Assembly: GCA_001189345.1 (NCBI GenBank)
Contig: LFKV01000035.1
Span: 1-64,000, forward strand
Source: Candidatus Paraburkholderia kirkii
Lineage (GTDB): Bacteria > Pseudomonadota > Gammaproteobacteria > Burkholderiales > Burkholderiaceae
DNA length: 64,000 nucleotides
Direction of reading: 5' to 3'
Shown here piece after piece: positions 38,076-47,465 of the stretch. Below the pieces are notes generated by a model, which was not told the origin of the DNA, did not search any database, and saw nothing but the letters and a program-made list of their open reading frames with translations. The translations under genes and the position numbers were made by a program. Position 1 is the stretch's first letter. Each line of letters begins with the position of its first letter.

Positions 38076-39300
38076 TCATCCGTAAATCAGATGCTCCAGG
38101 AGCTGGATCCAGTGCGTGACGGGCGTCGACGTGCCGCTTTGCAGATGCGCGATGCAGTCGACGTTCGCCGATACGATCAGCTGCGGCTCCAGCTTTTCCA
38201 GCTGGTCGAGCTTCTGGTTGAGCAGCGTGTACGAGAGCTTCGGCTGCAATACCGAGTACGTGCCCGCCGATCCGCAGCAAAGGTGGCTGTCGGCGGACAG
38301 GCGCACCTTGAGCCCGAGCGCGGTGAGCAGCTGCTCACCGCGCCCGCGAATCTCCTGGCCGTGCTGCAGCGTGTACGGCGGATGAAACGCGACCGTATGC
38401 ACGCCGCGGCGGCGCGCGAGCGAGACGAGCTCCTCCTCGTACATCGGCAGGATTTCGGCCAGATCGCGCGTCAGATCGACGATGCGCTGCGCTTTCTCCG
38501 CATACGCCGGATCGTTGCGCATGAGGTGCGTATTCCTTCACGGTCGCGCCGCACCCCGACGCGTTCATGACGATCGCATCGACGCCGCTTTCCACGTACG
38601 GCCACCACGCGTCGATGTTGTTGCGCACGTCGTCGAGCGCGTCCTCGTTGTAGCCGAGATGCAGGCGGATCGCGCCGCCGCAGCCCGCTTCGGGCGCGGT
38701 GACGATCTCGATGCCGAGCGCATCGAACACGCGCGCCGTCGCCGTGTTGACGTTGGGCATCATCGCGGGCTGCACGCAGCCGGCGAGCATCAGCATCTTG
38801 CGCGCGTGCTTGCCTGTCGGCACGACGAGCGGCCGCTCGGGCAGCGGAATCTTCGCGCGCAGCTTGCGCGGAAGAATGCCGCGAAACTGCTGGCCGAGCT
38901 TCATTGCGGGCGTGAAGAGCGTGCTGTTCGGCAGGAAGCTCGCGAGAAAGCGGCGCTGCAGGCGCTGGCGCAGCGGCCGTTCGACCTTCTCCTCGACGAC
39001 CTTGCGCCCGATCTCGACGAGCTTGCCGTACTGCACGCCCGAGGGGTATGTCGTTTCGCAATTGCGGCAGGTGAGGCAGCGGTCCAGATGCAGTTGCGTG
39101 CTGCGCGTGACGGGCGCGCCTTCGAACATCTGCTTCATCAGATAGATGCGCCCGCGCGGCCCGTCGAGCTCGTCGCCGAGCAGTTGATACGTCGGGTAGG
39201 TCGCCGTGCAGAAGCCGCAGTGCACGCACTTGCGCAGGATGGCATCGGCTTCGTCGCCATCGGCCGTGCCGCGGATGAATTCGGCGAGATTGGTTTGCAT
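38076..39300 (-). pseudogene. glcF: Glycolate oxidase iron-sulfur subunit, frameshifted, two cluster cysteines lost
   Basis: GlcF carries two [4Fe-4S] clusters linking glycolate oxidation to the quinone pool. From the ATG ending at 39300 the two motifs read CVHCGFCTATYPTYQ and CLTCRNCETTYPSGV. In the family each fourth ligand before Pro is Cys, here both are Tyr (TAC in place of TGC). The CCG-type domains follow (LMLAGCVQPAMMPNVNTATA, EAGCGGAIRLHLGYNEDALD). After MNASGCGATVKEYA a frameshift near 38535 leads to MRNDPAYAEKAQRIVDLTRD, HLCCGSAGTYSVLQPKLSYT and the end at 38076. The rest of glcDE is also broken. Confidence 0.9.
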
Positions 39301-39337
39301 CGTTTCGTTTTGCCGTTGAACGCCCGGAAGCCTTCGC

Positions 39338-40395
39338 TCAGAAATCGGGATAAAGCCGCGCGCGATTGAAGATGCGCGCCGGATCGAAGGCCGCCTTCAG
39401 CCCGCGATGAATCTTCATCAGCGGCGCGGGCAGCGGCGTGAACACGCCCGCATTGCGATCGTAGGCGGAGCCCGCGCGGAAGATCGTCGTGTGGCCGCCT
39501 GCCTGCTTCGCGCTGATGCGCACGGTTTGCGGATCGGTGTCGGTGATCCACCAGCGCTGTCCGCCGCCCCATTCCATCAACTGCGCACCCGGCAGATGCA
39601 GCGGCTCCGCGATCGAAGGCAGCGCGAGCCGCCACAGCGCCGAGCGCGGCTCGATCACCGCGAAGAACGGATCCGTCTGCTCGCGCAGGCCGATCCAGAA
39701 ACGGTCGGCCACGGCATCGACCACTTCGCCGTCGAGCGTGGTGCGCACGGTCTTCACGGCCGCTTCCGCGCCCGCGAGACGCAACGCGAGCGTGCCGTCG
39801 CGCCACGCGCTGCTGCAGATCGGCAGCGGATGGCCGTCCCATTCGTTGAGCTTGCGCACGCCGTCGGTGGCGTGCATGTCGAACTTGAGCGTGGCTTCCG
39901 CCACGGGCCGCGGCAGCACCTTGATCGACAGTTCGAGGATCAGTCCGAGCGTGCCGGCGAGCAGCCGCGAGACGTCGTATCCCGCGACGTTCTTCACGAC
40001 CTGTCCGCCGAAGTGCAGCACCTGTCCGCGTCCATTCATGACGACGGCGCCGAGCACGAAATCGCGCGGCGCGGCGCGGCGAGACCCGCGGCGATGCAGC
40101 CGCCCAGCGTGGCGTTGCGGCCGAAGTGGGGCGGCTCGAACGGCAGCATCTGGTTGTGTTCTCTCAGCGCCGCTTCGATTTCGGCCAGCGGCGTTCCGCT
40201 TCGCGCGGTGATGACGAGCTCCGCCGGATCGTAGGCGATGATGCCGCGATACGCGCGCGTGTCCAGGATCTCTCCCTGGAGCGTTTGGCCGTACCAGTCC
40301 TTCGTGCCGCCGCCGCGGATGCGAAGCAGCGTGCCGCTCTCAGTGGCCCGGGCGATCCTCTCCGACCAGCCGGCGACGATGTCGTCCTGTTCCAT
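39338..40395 (-). pseudogene. glcE: Glycolate oxidase FAD-binding subunit GlcE, frameshifted
   Basis: The N-terminal part (MEQDDIVAGWSERIARATES, LLRIRGGGTKDWYG, PFEPPHFGRNATLGGCIAAG) reads from the ATG ending at 40395. After GLAAPRR the frame shifts near 40060, where a few residues are also missing. The second frame starts DFVLGAVVMNGRGQVLHFGG and QVVKNVAGYDVSRLLAGTLG and runs to a normal end PARIFNRARLYPDF. The family FAD motif is present but split. It lies between glcD and glcF in the usual order. Confidence 0.88.
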
Positions 40396-40543
40396 GGTGT
40401 TCCGCTCGTTCGTCAATGTCGGTATTCGACTTGTCTATTCTATTCGGCTTCGTACGGCTGTCCGGTCGATTGTACCGGCCGCATAACGCCGTCGCACTCG
40501 GAGAAACATGGATAGCGGAACGCGCGCCGCGCGTCGTGAGGCG

Positions 40544-42094
40544 CTAGAAGCGCGGCAGCAGCTCGGGGTGCGGCAGCAGGCCGCCTCGCACGTGCATCTT
40601 GCCGTACTCGGCGCAGCGCGCGCGTCGGGATGCCCTTGTCGGGGTTGAGCAAGCCCGGCGGATCGAATGCGCGCTTCACCGCGAAGAACGCGTCGCGCTC
40701 CTCCGGCGAGAACTGCACGCACATCGAATTGATTTTCTCGATGCCCACGCCGTGCTTGCCCGTCACCGTGCCGCCCAGCTCGACGCAACACTCCAGGATG
40801 TCGCAGCCGAAGGCCTCGGCGCGGTGCCATTCGTCGAGATCGTTGTCGTTGAAGAGAATCAGCGGATGCATGTTGCCGTCGCCGGCATGGAACACATTGA
40901 TGCAGCGCAGCGCGTATTTCTTCTCCATTTCCTCGATGCGCGCGAGCAGCGGCCCGATCGAGCGGCGCGGCACGGTGTCGTCCATGCAGTAATAATCGGG
41001 CGAGATGCGGCCCGCCGCCGGAAACGCGTTCTTACGGCCGGACCAGAATTTCAGGCGCTCCGCTTCCGAGTGCGAGATCTGGATGCGCGCCGCGCCGCGC
41101 CGTACTCGCGCAGCATGGCCGTCATCCGGACGATTTCCTCGGCGACCTCGTCGTGCGTGCCGTCGGACTCGCAGAGCAGGATCGCGGCGGTATTGAGATC
41201 GTAGCCCGCGTTGACGAACGCTCGACGGCGCGGGTCGCGGGCTTGTCCATCATTTCGAGGCCGGCCGGGATGATGCCCGCCGCGATGATCGCCGCGACGG
41301 CGTTGCCGCCTTTCACGACATCGTCGAAGTTCGCCATGATGACCTGCGCTGTCTGCGGCTTCGGAATCAGCTTGACCGTGATCTCCGTGACGATCGCGAA
41401 CATGCCTTCGCTGCCGATCAGCACGGCGAGCAAGTCGAGGCCCGGCGCGTCCGGCCCGAGCGAGCCGAACTCGACGACGTCGCCCTCCATCGTCACCGCG
41501 CGCACGCGCAGGACGTTGTGCACCGTGAGCCCGTATTTGGAGGCAGTGCACGCCGCCGGAGTTCTCGGACACATTGCCGCCGATCGTGCAGGCAATCTGC
41601 GACGACGGATCGGGCGCGTAGTACAGGCCGTAGGGCGCGGCGGCCTCGGAAATCGCGAGATTGCGCACGCCGGGCTGCACGGTCGCGGTACGCGCGTAGG
41701 GATCGATTTCGATGATCTTGCGAAAGCGCGCGAGCGACAGCACGATGCCGTGCCGGATCGGTATTGCGCCGCCAGAAAGCCCGGTGCCCGCGCCGCGCGG
41801 GACGATCGGAACGCCAAGGCGCGCGCAGATCTGCACGACGCGCTGCACCTGCGCCTCCGTTTCCGGCAGCGCGACCGCGAGCGGCAGGCGCCGGTACGCG
41901 GCGAGGCCGTCGCATTCGTAGGCGGCGGTGTCTTCCTCGCGAAAGAGCAGGCAATGCGTCGGCAGCACGGCCATCAGCGCCTGCACGACTTCGCGCTGAC
42001 GCGCGGCGAGCTGCTCTTCGGTCAGCTCGGGCGCGTCAGCGTGCGCAATGCTGGGCGACATCTGCTCCGACTTGAGCTCGTCGGGTGCGTTCAT
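40544..42094 (-). pseudogene. glcD: Glycolate oxidase subunit GlcD, at least four frameshifts
   Basis: The FAD-linked catalytic subunit. The start (ATG ending at 42094) gives MNAPDELKSEQMSPSIAHAD, then VPIVPRGAGTGLSGGAIPIR and ACTIGGNVSENSGGVHCL. A shift near 41540 leads to KYGLTVHNVLRVRAVTMEGD and VLIGSEGMFAIVTEITVKLI. Another near 41220 leads to FVNAGYDLNTAAILLCESDG and REYGAARRA. A third near 41095 precedes SEAERLKFWSGRKNAFPAAG. The last block has NVFHAGDGNMHPLILFND and TGKHGVGIEKINSM, and one more shift comes before the end at 40544. The gene is beyond repair by one change. Confidence 0.9.
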
Positions 42095-42160
42095 GTCTTC
42101 TCACGGCGCCTGTGATGCCTGGCGGCGCTCATTTTGATTCGCCTATTTTGCGCGACTTCC

Positions 42161-43578
42161 TCAGCTTTCGAAAGCGAAGATTTTCCCCGGGTTCATCATG
42201 TTTTTCGGATCGAGCGCCTGTTTGATCGAGCGCATCACGGCAATGGCGTCCTCGCCGTGCTCGTCGATCAGGAAGTCCATCTTGTGCAGGCCGATGCCGT
42301 GCTCGCCGTGCAGGTGCCGCCCATCTCCAGCGCGCGCGACGATGCGCCGATTGATGCGCTCGGCTTCCTCTAGTTCTTCCGGCTTGCCGGGATCGAGCAG
42401 CATCGCGACGTGGAAGTTGCCGTCGCCCACGTGGCCGACGATCGGACTCGGCAAGTACGAGCCGCGCAGATCCTTTTCCGTCTCCTCGACGCATTCGGCG
42501 AGACGGGAAATGGGCACGCAGACGTCGGTCGTGACGGCGCGGCAGCCGGGCTTCAGTTGCAGCATCGCGAAGTAGGCGCTGTGGCGCGCGTTCCAGAGGC
42601 GGCTGCGGTCTTCGGGGCGCGTCGCCCATTCGAAGTCCTCGCCCTTGTTCTGCGCGACGATTTCCTGCACGGTCCGCGCCTGCTCCTGCACGCCGGATTC
42701 GGTGCCGTGGAATTCGAAGAACAGCATCGGCGCTTCGCGCAGCGTCAGGTTCGAGTGGCGGTTGATCGCGCGTACGGCGAGCGTGTCGACGAACTCGACG
42801 CGCGCGATCGGCACGCCCATCTGGATCGTTTCGATGACGGCGCGCACGGCGTCGCCCATCGACGGGAACGCGCACACGGCGGCCGAAATCGCTTCGGGCT
42901 GCGGATAGAGGCGCACAGTGATTTCGGTGATGACGCCGAGCGTGCCTTCCGAGCCGACGAACAGGCGCGTCAGGTCATATCCCGCAGACGATTTGCGCGC
43001 GCGCGTGCCGGTCTTGATGACGCGGCCATCGGCGAGCACGACGGTGAGCGCGAGGACGTTCTCGCGCATCGAGCCGTAGCGCACGGCATTGGTGCCGGAG
43101 GCGCGCGTCGCCGACATGCCGCCGATGCTCGCGTCCGCGCCGGGGTTGATCGGGAAGAAGAGCCCGGAGTTGCGCAGGGCCTCGTCCAGCTGCTTGCGCG
43201 AGATGCCGGGCTGGACGGTGGCGGTCAGGTCTTCGGCGTTGATCGAGACGATCTGGTTCATCTCGGACAGGTCGATCGAGACGCCGCCGTGCACCGCGAG
43301 CAGGTGGCCTTCGAGCGAGGAGCCGTTGCCGTAGGAAATGATCGGGACGTCGTGCCCGGCGCATAGCCTGACGATGGTCTGCACTTACTTCCTCCGTGCT
43401 GCGCGCGTAGACCACGGCATCGGGGAGTTGCGGGTCGAACGGCGACTCGTCGCGGCCGTGGTGTTCGCGCACGGCTTGTGCAGTCGTGGCGCGCTCGCCG
43501 AAGCGAGCCTTCAGCGTGTCGAGCAGCGCGGCGGGGAAGGGACGGCGCAATGCGCTCTGTTCTGCGGGGGTGGTTCAC
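42161..43578 (-). pseudogene. FAD-linked oxidase (D-lactate/glycolate dehydrogenase-like), N-terminal frameshifts
   Basis: A GlcD/DLD-type flavoprotein. The N-terminal piece RRPFPAALLDTLKARFGERA and DAVVYARSTEEV is separated by a frameshift near 43388 from the long frame, which begins TIVRLCAGHDVPIISYGNGS and has the FAD motif EGHLLAVHGGVSIDL. A further shift lies within a C run just after the GTG start ending at 43578. Near 42305-42330 ARAGDGRHLHGEHGIGLHKM replaces the usual A-LEMGGTCTGEHGIG: two small deletions (two bases, then one) cancel each other. The end is normal (ALDPKNMMNPGKIFAFES). It lies upstream of glcDEF. Confidence 0.82.
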
Positions 43579-43713
43579 GAGCGTGTCTCCGTGCGGTACA
43601 GCTGTGTTTTTTGTCTGGGTGCTGAGCGGGCAGCGCGTGGGTGTCAGTTCATCCCATTTTACGCCCTCTGGAGGACGCCCGGTCGGCAGGGCTCCCGGGG
43701 GCGCGAGCGTGCC

Positions 43714-43719
43714 TATAAT
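43714..43719 (+). promoter_or_regulatory. Sigma-70 -10 box of the adenosyltransferase gene
   Basis: A perfect TATAAT about 43 bases before the start codon in otherwise GC-rich sequence; the -35 side is weak. Confidence 0.5.
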
Positions 43720-43761
43720 GGGTCGGTTTTCGTCAACGTATCAGCGATGCAGGGAGAGATG

Positions 43762-44328
43762 ATGGGCAACCGCCTGAGCAAGATCGCCACGCGCACCGGC
43801 GATGACGGCACCACGGGTCTCGGGAATGGCTGCCGCGTGCCGAAGGACGATGCGCGGATCGCCGCGATCGGAGACGTGGACGAGCTGAATTCGACGCTCG
43901 GAGTGCTGCTCTGCGAGCCTCTGCCGTCCGATGTGCGGGACGTGCTGACGCAGATTCAAAACGATCTGTTCGATCTCGGCGGCGAGTTGTCGATTCCCGG
44001 GCATTCGATGATTCGGGAGTCGCATCTGGCGCAGCTCGATGCGTGGCTCGCGGAGTACAACGGAACGCTGCCGCCGTTGAAGGAATTCATTCTGCCGGGC
44101 GGGTCGAGGGCGGCGGCGGTGGCGCATGTCGCGCGCACGGTTTGCCGGAGGGCGGAGCGCGCGATCGTGGCGCTCGGCCGTGGAGATACCGCCGGCGTGA
44201 ATGAGGCGCCGCGCAAGTATGTGAACCGGTTGTCGGATTTGCTGTTTGTTCTCGCGCGCGTGTTCAACAGGGCCGACGGCGGGACCGATGTTCTGTGGAG
44301 CCACGAGCGGAACGGGTCAGGTCGATGA
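43762..44328 (+). CDS. ATP:cob(I)alamin adenosyltransferase, PduO type
   Basis: An intact 188-residue enzyme that makes adenosylcobalamin from cob(I)alamin and ATP. The ATP-binding N-terminus SKIATRTGDDGTTGLGNGCR and the body IGDVDELNSTLGVLLCEPLP, PGGSRAAAVAHVARTVCRRA and KYVNRLSDLLFVLARVFNRA are typical. Starts at 43747, 43759 and 43762 share the frame; AGGGAGA at 43751-43757 favours the last two. A TATAAT -10 box lies at 43714-43719, some 40 bases upstream. Confidence 0.9.
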   Translation: MGNRLSKIATRTGDDGTTGLGNGCRVPKDDARIAAIGDVDELNSTLGVLLCEPLPSDVRDVLTQIQNDLFDLGGELSIPGHSMIRESHLAQLDAWLAEYNGTLPPLKEFILPGGSRAAAVAHVARTVCRRAERAIVALGRGDTAGVNEAPRKYVNRLSDLLFVLARVFNRADGGTDVLWSHERNGSGR

Positions 44329-44390
44329 TCCGCTTCGCTCCTCGGGCGGCCGCTCGTCCGCCGGCATTTTCAAACGCGCGGAATGTTCGA

Positions 44391-44419
44391 TGACCCTGCC
44401 GGAAGGACCGGCAGGGTCA
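44391..44419 (+). terminator. Hairpin between the convergent adenosyltransferase and aroG genes
   Basis: TGACCCTGCCGG and CCGGCAGGGTCA form a perfect 12-pair stem with a five-base loop. No T run follows on either strand, so it is a probable but non-canonical terminator shared by two convergent genes. Confidence 0.55.
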
Positions 44420-44444
44420 TCGAAAAAGGCGCATACGGTGCGCG

Positions 44445-45518
44445 TCAATTGCCGCCGCCGCGTACCACTCGCCGCTGCCTGACCGCTTCCGCGAGCCCTT
44501 CCAGCACCTTCACGCTCTCGTCCCAGCCGATGCAAGCATCGGTAATGCTTTGCCCGTAGGTGAGCTCGCATCCTTCCTTCAGATCCTGCCGTCCGGCGAC
44601 GAGATGCGATTCCACCATCACGCCGACGATGCGCTCATCGCCGGAAGCGAGCTGGCGTCCGATGTCCTCGCAAACCGGAATCTGGTTCTCGTGCTTCTTC
44701 GAGCTGTTCGCATGGCTCGCATCGATCATCAGGCGCGCAGCCAGACCCGCCTTGCCGATATCGCTGCACGCGGCATTGACACTGTCCGCATCGTAATTGG
44801 GGGTCTTCCCGCCGCGCAGGATGATGTGGCAATCCTCATTGGCTGCGGTGGAAACGATCGCCGAATGCCCGCCCTTCGTCACCGAGAGGAAATGGTGCGG
44901 CTGCGAGGCCGCCTTGATGGCGTCGACGGCGATCTTCACGTTGCCGTCGGTGCCGTTCTTGAATCCGACGGGACAGGACAATCCGGAAGCCAGTTCGCGA
45001 TGAACCTGCGATTCCGTGGTCCGCGCCCCGATCGCGCCCCAGGAAATGAGGTCGGCGATGTATTGCGGGCTGATCATGTCGAGGTATTCGGTACCCGCAG
45101 GCAACCCGAGCTCATTGATATGCATGAGCAGCTTCCGCGCGGTCCGCAACCCGTCGTTGATCTTGAAGCTGTTGTCCATGTACGGATCGTTGATGAGCCC
45201 CTTCCAGCCGACCGTGGTGCGCGGCTTCTCGAAGTACACCCGCATCACGATCTCCAGTTCCCCCGCGAACCGCTTGCGCTGCTCGATCAGCCGTCCCGCA
45301 TACTCGATCGCTGCCTTCGGATCATGAATCGAGCAGGGCCCGATGATGACGATCAATCGGTCGTCCATTCCATGGAGAATGCGATGCATCGACTGCCGCG
45401 CATTGAAGATGAGCTTCGAGACCGGCTCGGCGCAGGGAAACTCGCGGATCAGATGCGCGGGCGGGGTCAGCTCTTTCAATTCACGGATACGTACGTCATC
45501 GGTATTGTGCGAGGGCAT
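44445..45518 (-). CDS. aroG: 3-deoxy-7-phosphoheptulonate synthase (DAHP synthase), class I
   Basis: The first step of the shikimate pathway, joining phosphoenolpyruvate and erythrose 4-phosphate. The intact 357-residue protein has LIVIIGPCSIHDPKAAIEYA, VMRVYFEKPRTTVGWKGLIN, WGAIGARTTESQVHRELASG and the metal and substrate region RLMIDASHANSSKKHENQIP, ending RQRRVVRGGGN. It matches the AroF/G/H type. An attenuator with an aromatic leader peptide lies directly upstream (45564-45690), so transcription is probably controlled by Phe, Tyr and Trp tRNA charging. Confidence 0.95.
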   Translation of the reverse strand: MPSHNTDDVRIRELKELTPPAHLIREFPCAEPVSKLIFNARQSMHRILHGMDDRLIVIIGPCSIHDPKAAIEYAGRLIEQRKRFAGELEIVMRVYFEKPRTTVGWKGLINDPYMDNSFKINDGLRTARKLLMHINELGLPAGTEYLDMISPQYIADLISWGAIGARTTESQVHRELASGLSCPVGFKNGTDGNVKIAVDAIKAASQPHHFLSVTKGGHSAIVSTAANEDCHIILRGGKTPNYDADSVNAACSDIGKAGLAARLMIDASHANSSKKHENQIPVCEDIGRQLASGDERIVGVMVESHLVAGRQDLKEGCELTYGQSITDACIGWDESVKVLEGLAEAVRQRRVVRGGGN

Positions 45519-45563
45519 TTCGGTTCTCCAACGGCTGCGTGCTGATCAGATCCAGCGAAAGGC

Positions 45564-45591
45564 GAAAAAAACCACCAGACTCGCTGGCGGT
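45564..45591 (-). terminator. Attenuator terminator ahead of aroG
   Basis: On the minus strand ACCGCCAG, loop CGAGT, CTGGTGGT (one G-U pair) is followed by seven T residues, ending about 47 bases before the aroG start. The 5' arm CCGCCAGCG (45582-45590) is exactly complementary to CGCTGGCGG inside the leader coding region (45639-45647), giving an alternative antiterminator pairing. Confidence 0.8.
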
Positions 45592-45624
45592 TTTTCGGGA
45601 ATTTCGGTTTGCTCGACCTACGAC

Positions 45625-45690
45625 TCACCCCTCTCGATCCGCCAGCGGCTTGAGATGCCAAAAGAAATAAAAATAAAACTTGGCGGACAT
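45625..45690 (-). CDS. aroG leader peptide with aromatic control codons
   Basis: A 21-codon reading frame, MSAKFYFYFFWHLKPLADRE plus Gly, then TGA. Seven consecutive codons are Phe, Tyr, Phe, Tyr, Phe, Phe, Trp, a strikingly non-random run for a GC-rich genome. It starts about 32 bases after the predicted transcription start and ends about 35 bases before the terminator stem. The codons after the aromatic run (CCG CTG GCG GAT) supply the antiterminator arm. A ribosome stalled on the aromatic codons would leave that arm free to pair with the terminator 5' arm, allowing aroG transcription. No strong Shine-Dalgarno sequence is visible. Confidence 0.8.
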   Translation of the reverse strand: MSAKFYFYFFWHLKPLADREG

Positions 45691-45728
45691 GAGAAATCGA
45701 ACGGAGATCGAAAAAAGTCGTGACTGCT

Positions 45729-45758
45729 TTTATAACCGCAAACATGCGGCGCTGACAA
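45729..45758 (-). promoter_or_regulatory. Sigma-70 promoter for the aroG leader
   Basis: TTGTCA (-35, 45753-45758) and TATAAA (-10, 45729-45734) on the minus strand with an 18-base spacer. It is placed about 40 bases before the leader peptide start. Confidence 0.7.
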
Positions 45759-45857
45759 GCCTGTAGCACCGAAAACGCGGACAATCCGCATCGCGGCGGG
45801 CAAGCGCGCAGGATTTGCGCTCAGCCGATGCGGATTTCCCGCACGATCGTCGAGAGA

Positions 45858-47324
45858 TCAAACCATCCCGCCGACCGTCATCCTTTCGATGCGCAGCGTC
45901 GGCTGCCCGACGCCGACCGGTACGCTCTGGCCTTCCTTGCCGCACACGCCGACGCCGCTGTCCAGCGACATGTCGTTGCCGATCATCGTCACGTACTTGA
46001 GCGATTCGGGCCCGCTGCCGATCAGCGTCGCGCCCTTCACCGGATACGTGATCCTGCCGTTCTCGATCATGTACGCCTCGGACGCCGAGAAGACGAACTT
46101 GCCGTTGGTGATGTCGACCTGACCGCCGCCGAAGTTCACCGCATAGAGGCCGTTCTTCACCGACGCGACAATTTCCTGCGGGTCCTTGTCGCCGTTGAGC
46201 ATGTAGGTGTTGGTCATGCGCGGCATCGGCAGCGCGGCGTACGATTCGCGGCGCGCGTTGCCCGTCACCGGCATTTTCATCAGGCACGCGTTGAGCGAAT
46301 CCTGGATGTAGCCCTTGAGGATGCCGTCCTCGATCAGCGTCGTGCACTGCGTCGGGTTGCCTTCGTCGTCGATGTTGAGCGAGCCGCGACGATTTGGCAG
46401 CGTGCCGTCGTCGACCACGGTGACGCCCTTCGCCGCCACCTGCTCGCCGATGCGCCCCGCGAACGCCGACGATCTCTTGCGGTTGAAATCGCCCTCGAGC
46501 CCGTGTCCGACCGCCTCGTGCAGCAGCACGCCCGGCCAGCCCGGCCCGAGCACGACGGTCATGGCGCCTGCCGGCGCCGGGCGCGCTTCGAGGTTCACGA
46601 GCGCCGCGTGCACGGCATCGTCGGCGTACTTGCTTAGCACCGCGTCGGTGAAATCGCCGTAGTCGAAGCGTCCGCCTCCGCCGCCCGTGCCGATCTCGCG
46701 GCGGCCGCTCTGCTCGGCGATCACCGTCACCGACACGCGCACCAGCGGGCGCACGTCGGCGGCGAGCGCGCCGTCGCTGCGCGCGACGAGCACGACGTCG
46801 TATTCGCCGGCCAGGCCCGCCATCACCTGCGTGATGCGCGGATCCTTGCTGCGCGCCATCTGCTCGACGCGCTCGAGCAGCTTCACCTTCGCGTTCGCAT
46901 CGAGCGAATGCAGCGGATCGACGGGCAGATACAGATCGCGGCCCGACACGCCCGTCAGCGTGCTGGCCGGCTTGATCCTGTGCGTGTCGCCGCCCGCCTT
47001 GGCGATCGCGCGCGTCGCGATCGCGGCCTGACGGATGGATTCGGGCGACAAGTCATCCGAATAGGCGAACGCGGTGCGCTCGCCGGACACGGCGCGCACG
47101 CCCACGCCCTGATCGATGCTGAAGCTGCCCGATTTGACGATGCCTTCCTCGAGGCTCCACGCCTCGCTGCGCTTGGACTGGAAGTACAGGTCCGCGTAAT
47201 CGACGCGATGTTCGAAGATGTCCGCGAGCGTGCGGGTGATCAGCTCTTCGTCGAGGCCGTACGGCGTGAGCAGGACTTCCTTCGCCGTGACCAGGTTGCG
47301 AATGCAGGGTTCGATGATGTTCAT
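45858..47324 (-). CDS. tldD: Metalloprotease TldD
   Basis: An intact 488-residue zinc metalloprotease subunit that, with TldE/PmbA, degrades unfolded small peptides. The zinc site is [20 protein letters not shown]. Flanking family blocks are [60 protein letters not shown] and the C-terminal [20 protein letters not shown]. The N-terminal start region fits the usual length. It is co-directional with the amidase gene upstream and aroG downstream but is separated from aroG by its own promoter and attenuator. Confidence 0.95.
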   Translation of the reverse strand: MNIIEPCIRNLVTAKEVLLTPYGLDEELITRTLADIFEHRVDYADLYFQSKRSEAWSLEEGIVKSGSFSIDQGVGVRAVSGERTAFAYSDDLSPESIRQAAIATRAIAKAGGDTHRIKPASTLTGVSGRDLYLPVDPLHSLDANAKVKLLERVEQMARSKDPRITQVMAGLAGEYDVVLVARSDGALAADVRPLVRVSVTVIAEQSGRREIGTGGGGGRFDYGDFTDAVLSKYADDAVHAALVNLEARPAPAGAMTVVLGPGWPGVLLHEAVGHGLEGDFNRKRSSAFAGRIGEQVAAKGVTVVDDGTLPNRRGSLNIDDEGNPTQCTTLIEDGILKGYIQDSLNACLMKMPVTGNARRESYAALPMPRMTNTYMLNGDKDPQEIVASVKNGLYAVNFGGGQVDITNGKFVFSASEAYMIENGRITYPVKGATLIGSGPESLKYVTMIGNDMSLDSGVGVCGKEGQSVPVGVGQPTLRIERMTVGGMV

Positions 47325-47465
47325 GCGGTGCTGTTGCGATTTCGGTGATATTTCAGACGAATTGCAGACTATTCTATGGTCTGATTCAGCCAGGCCATGT
47401 GCGGGGAGAAACCCGCATTTTCAAGTCGAGTCTTCGGGTCGGGTGGTCGAGTTGAGCTGCGTATT

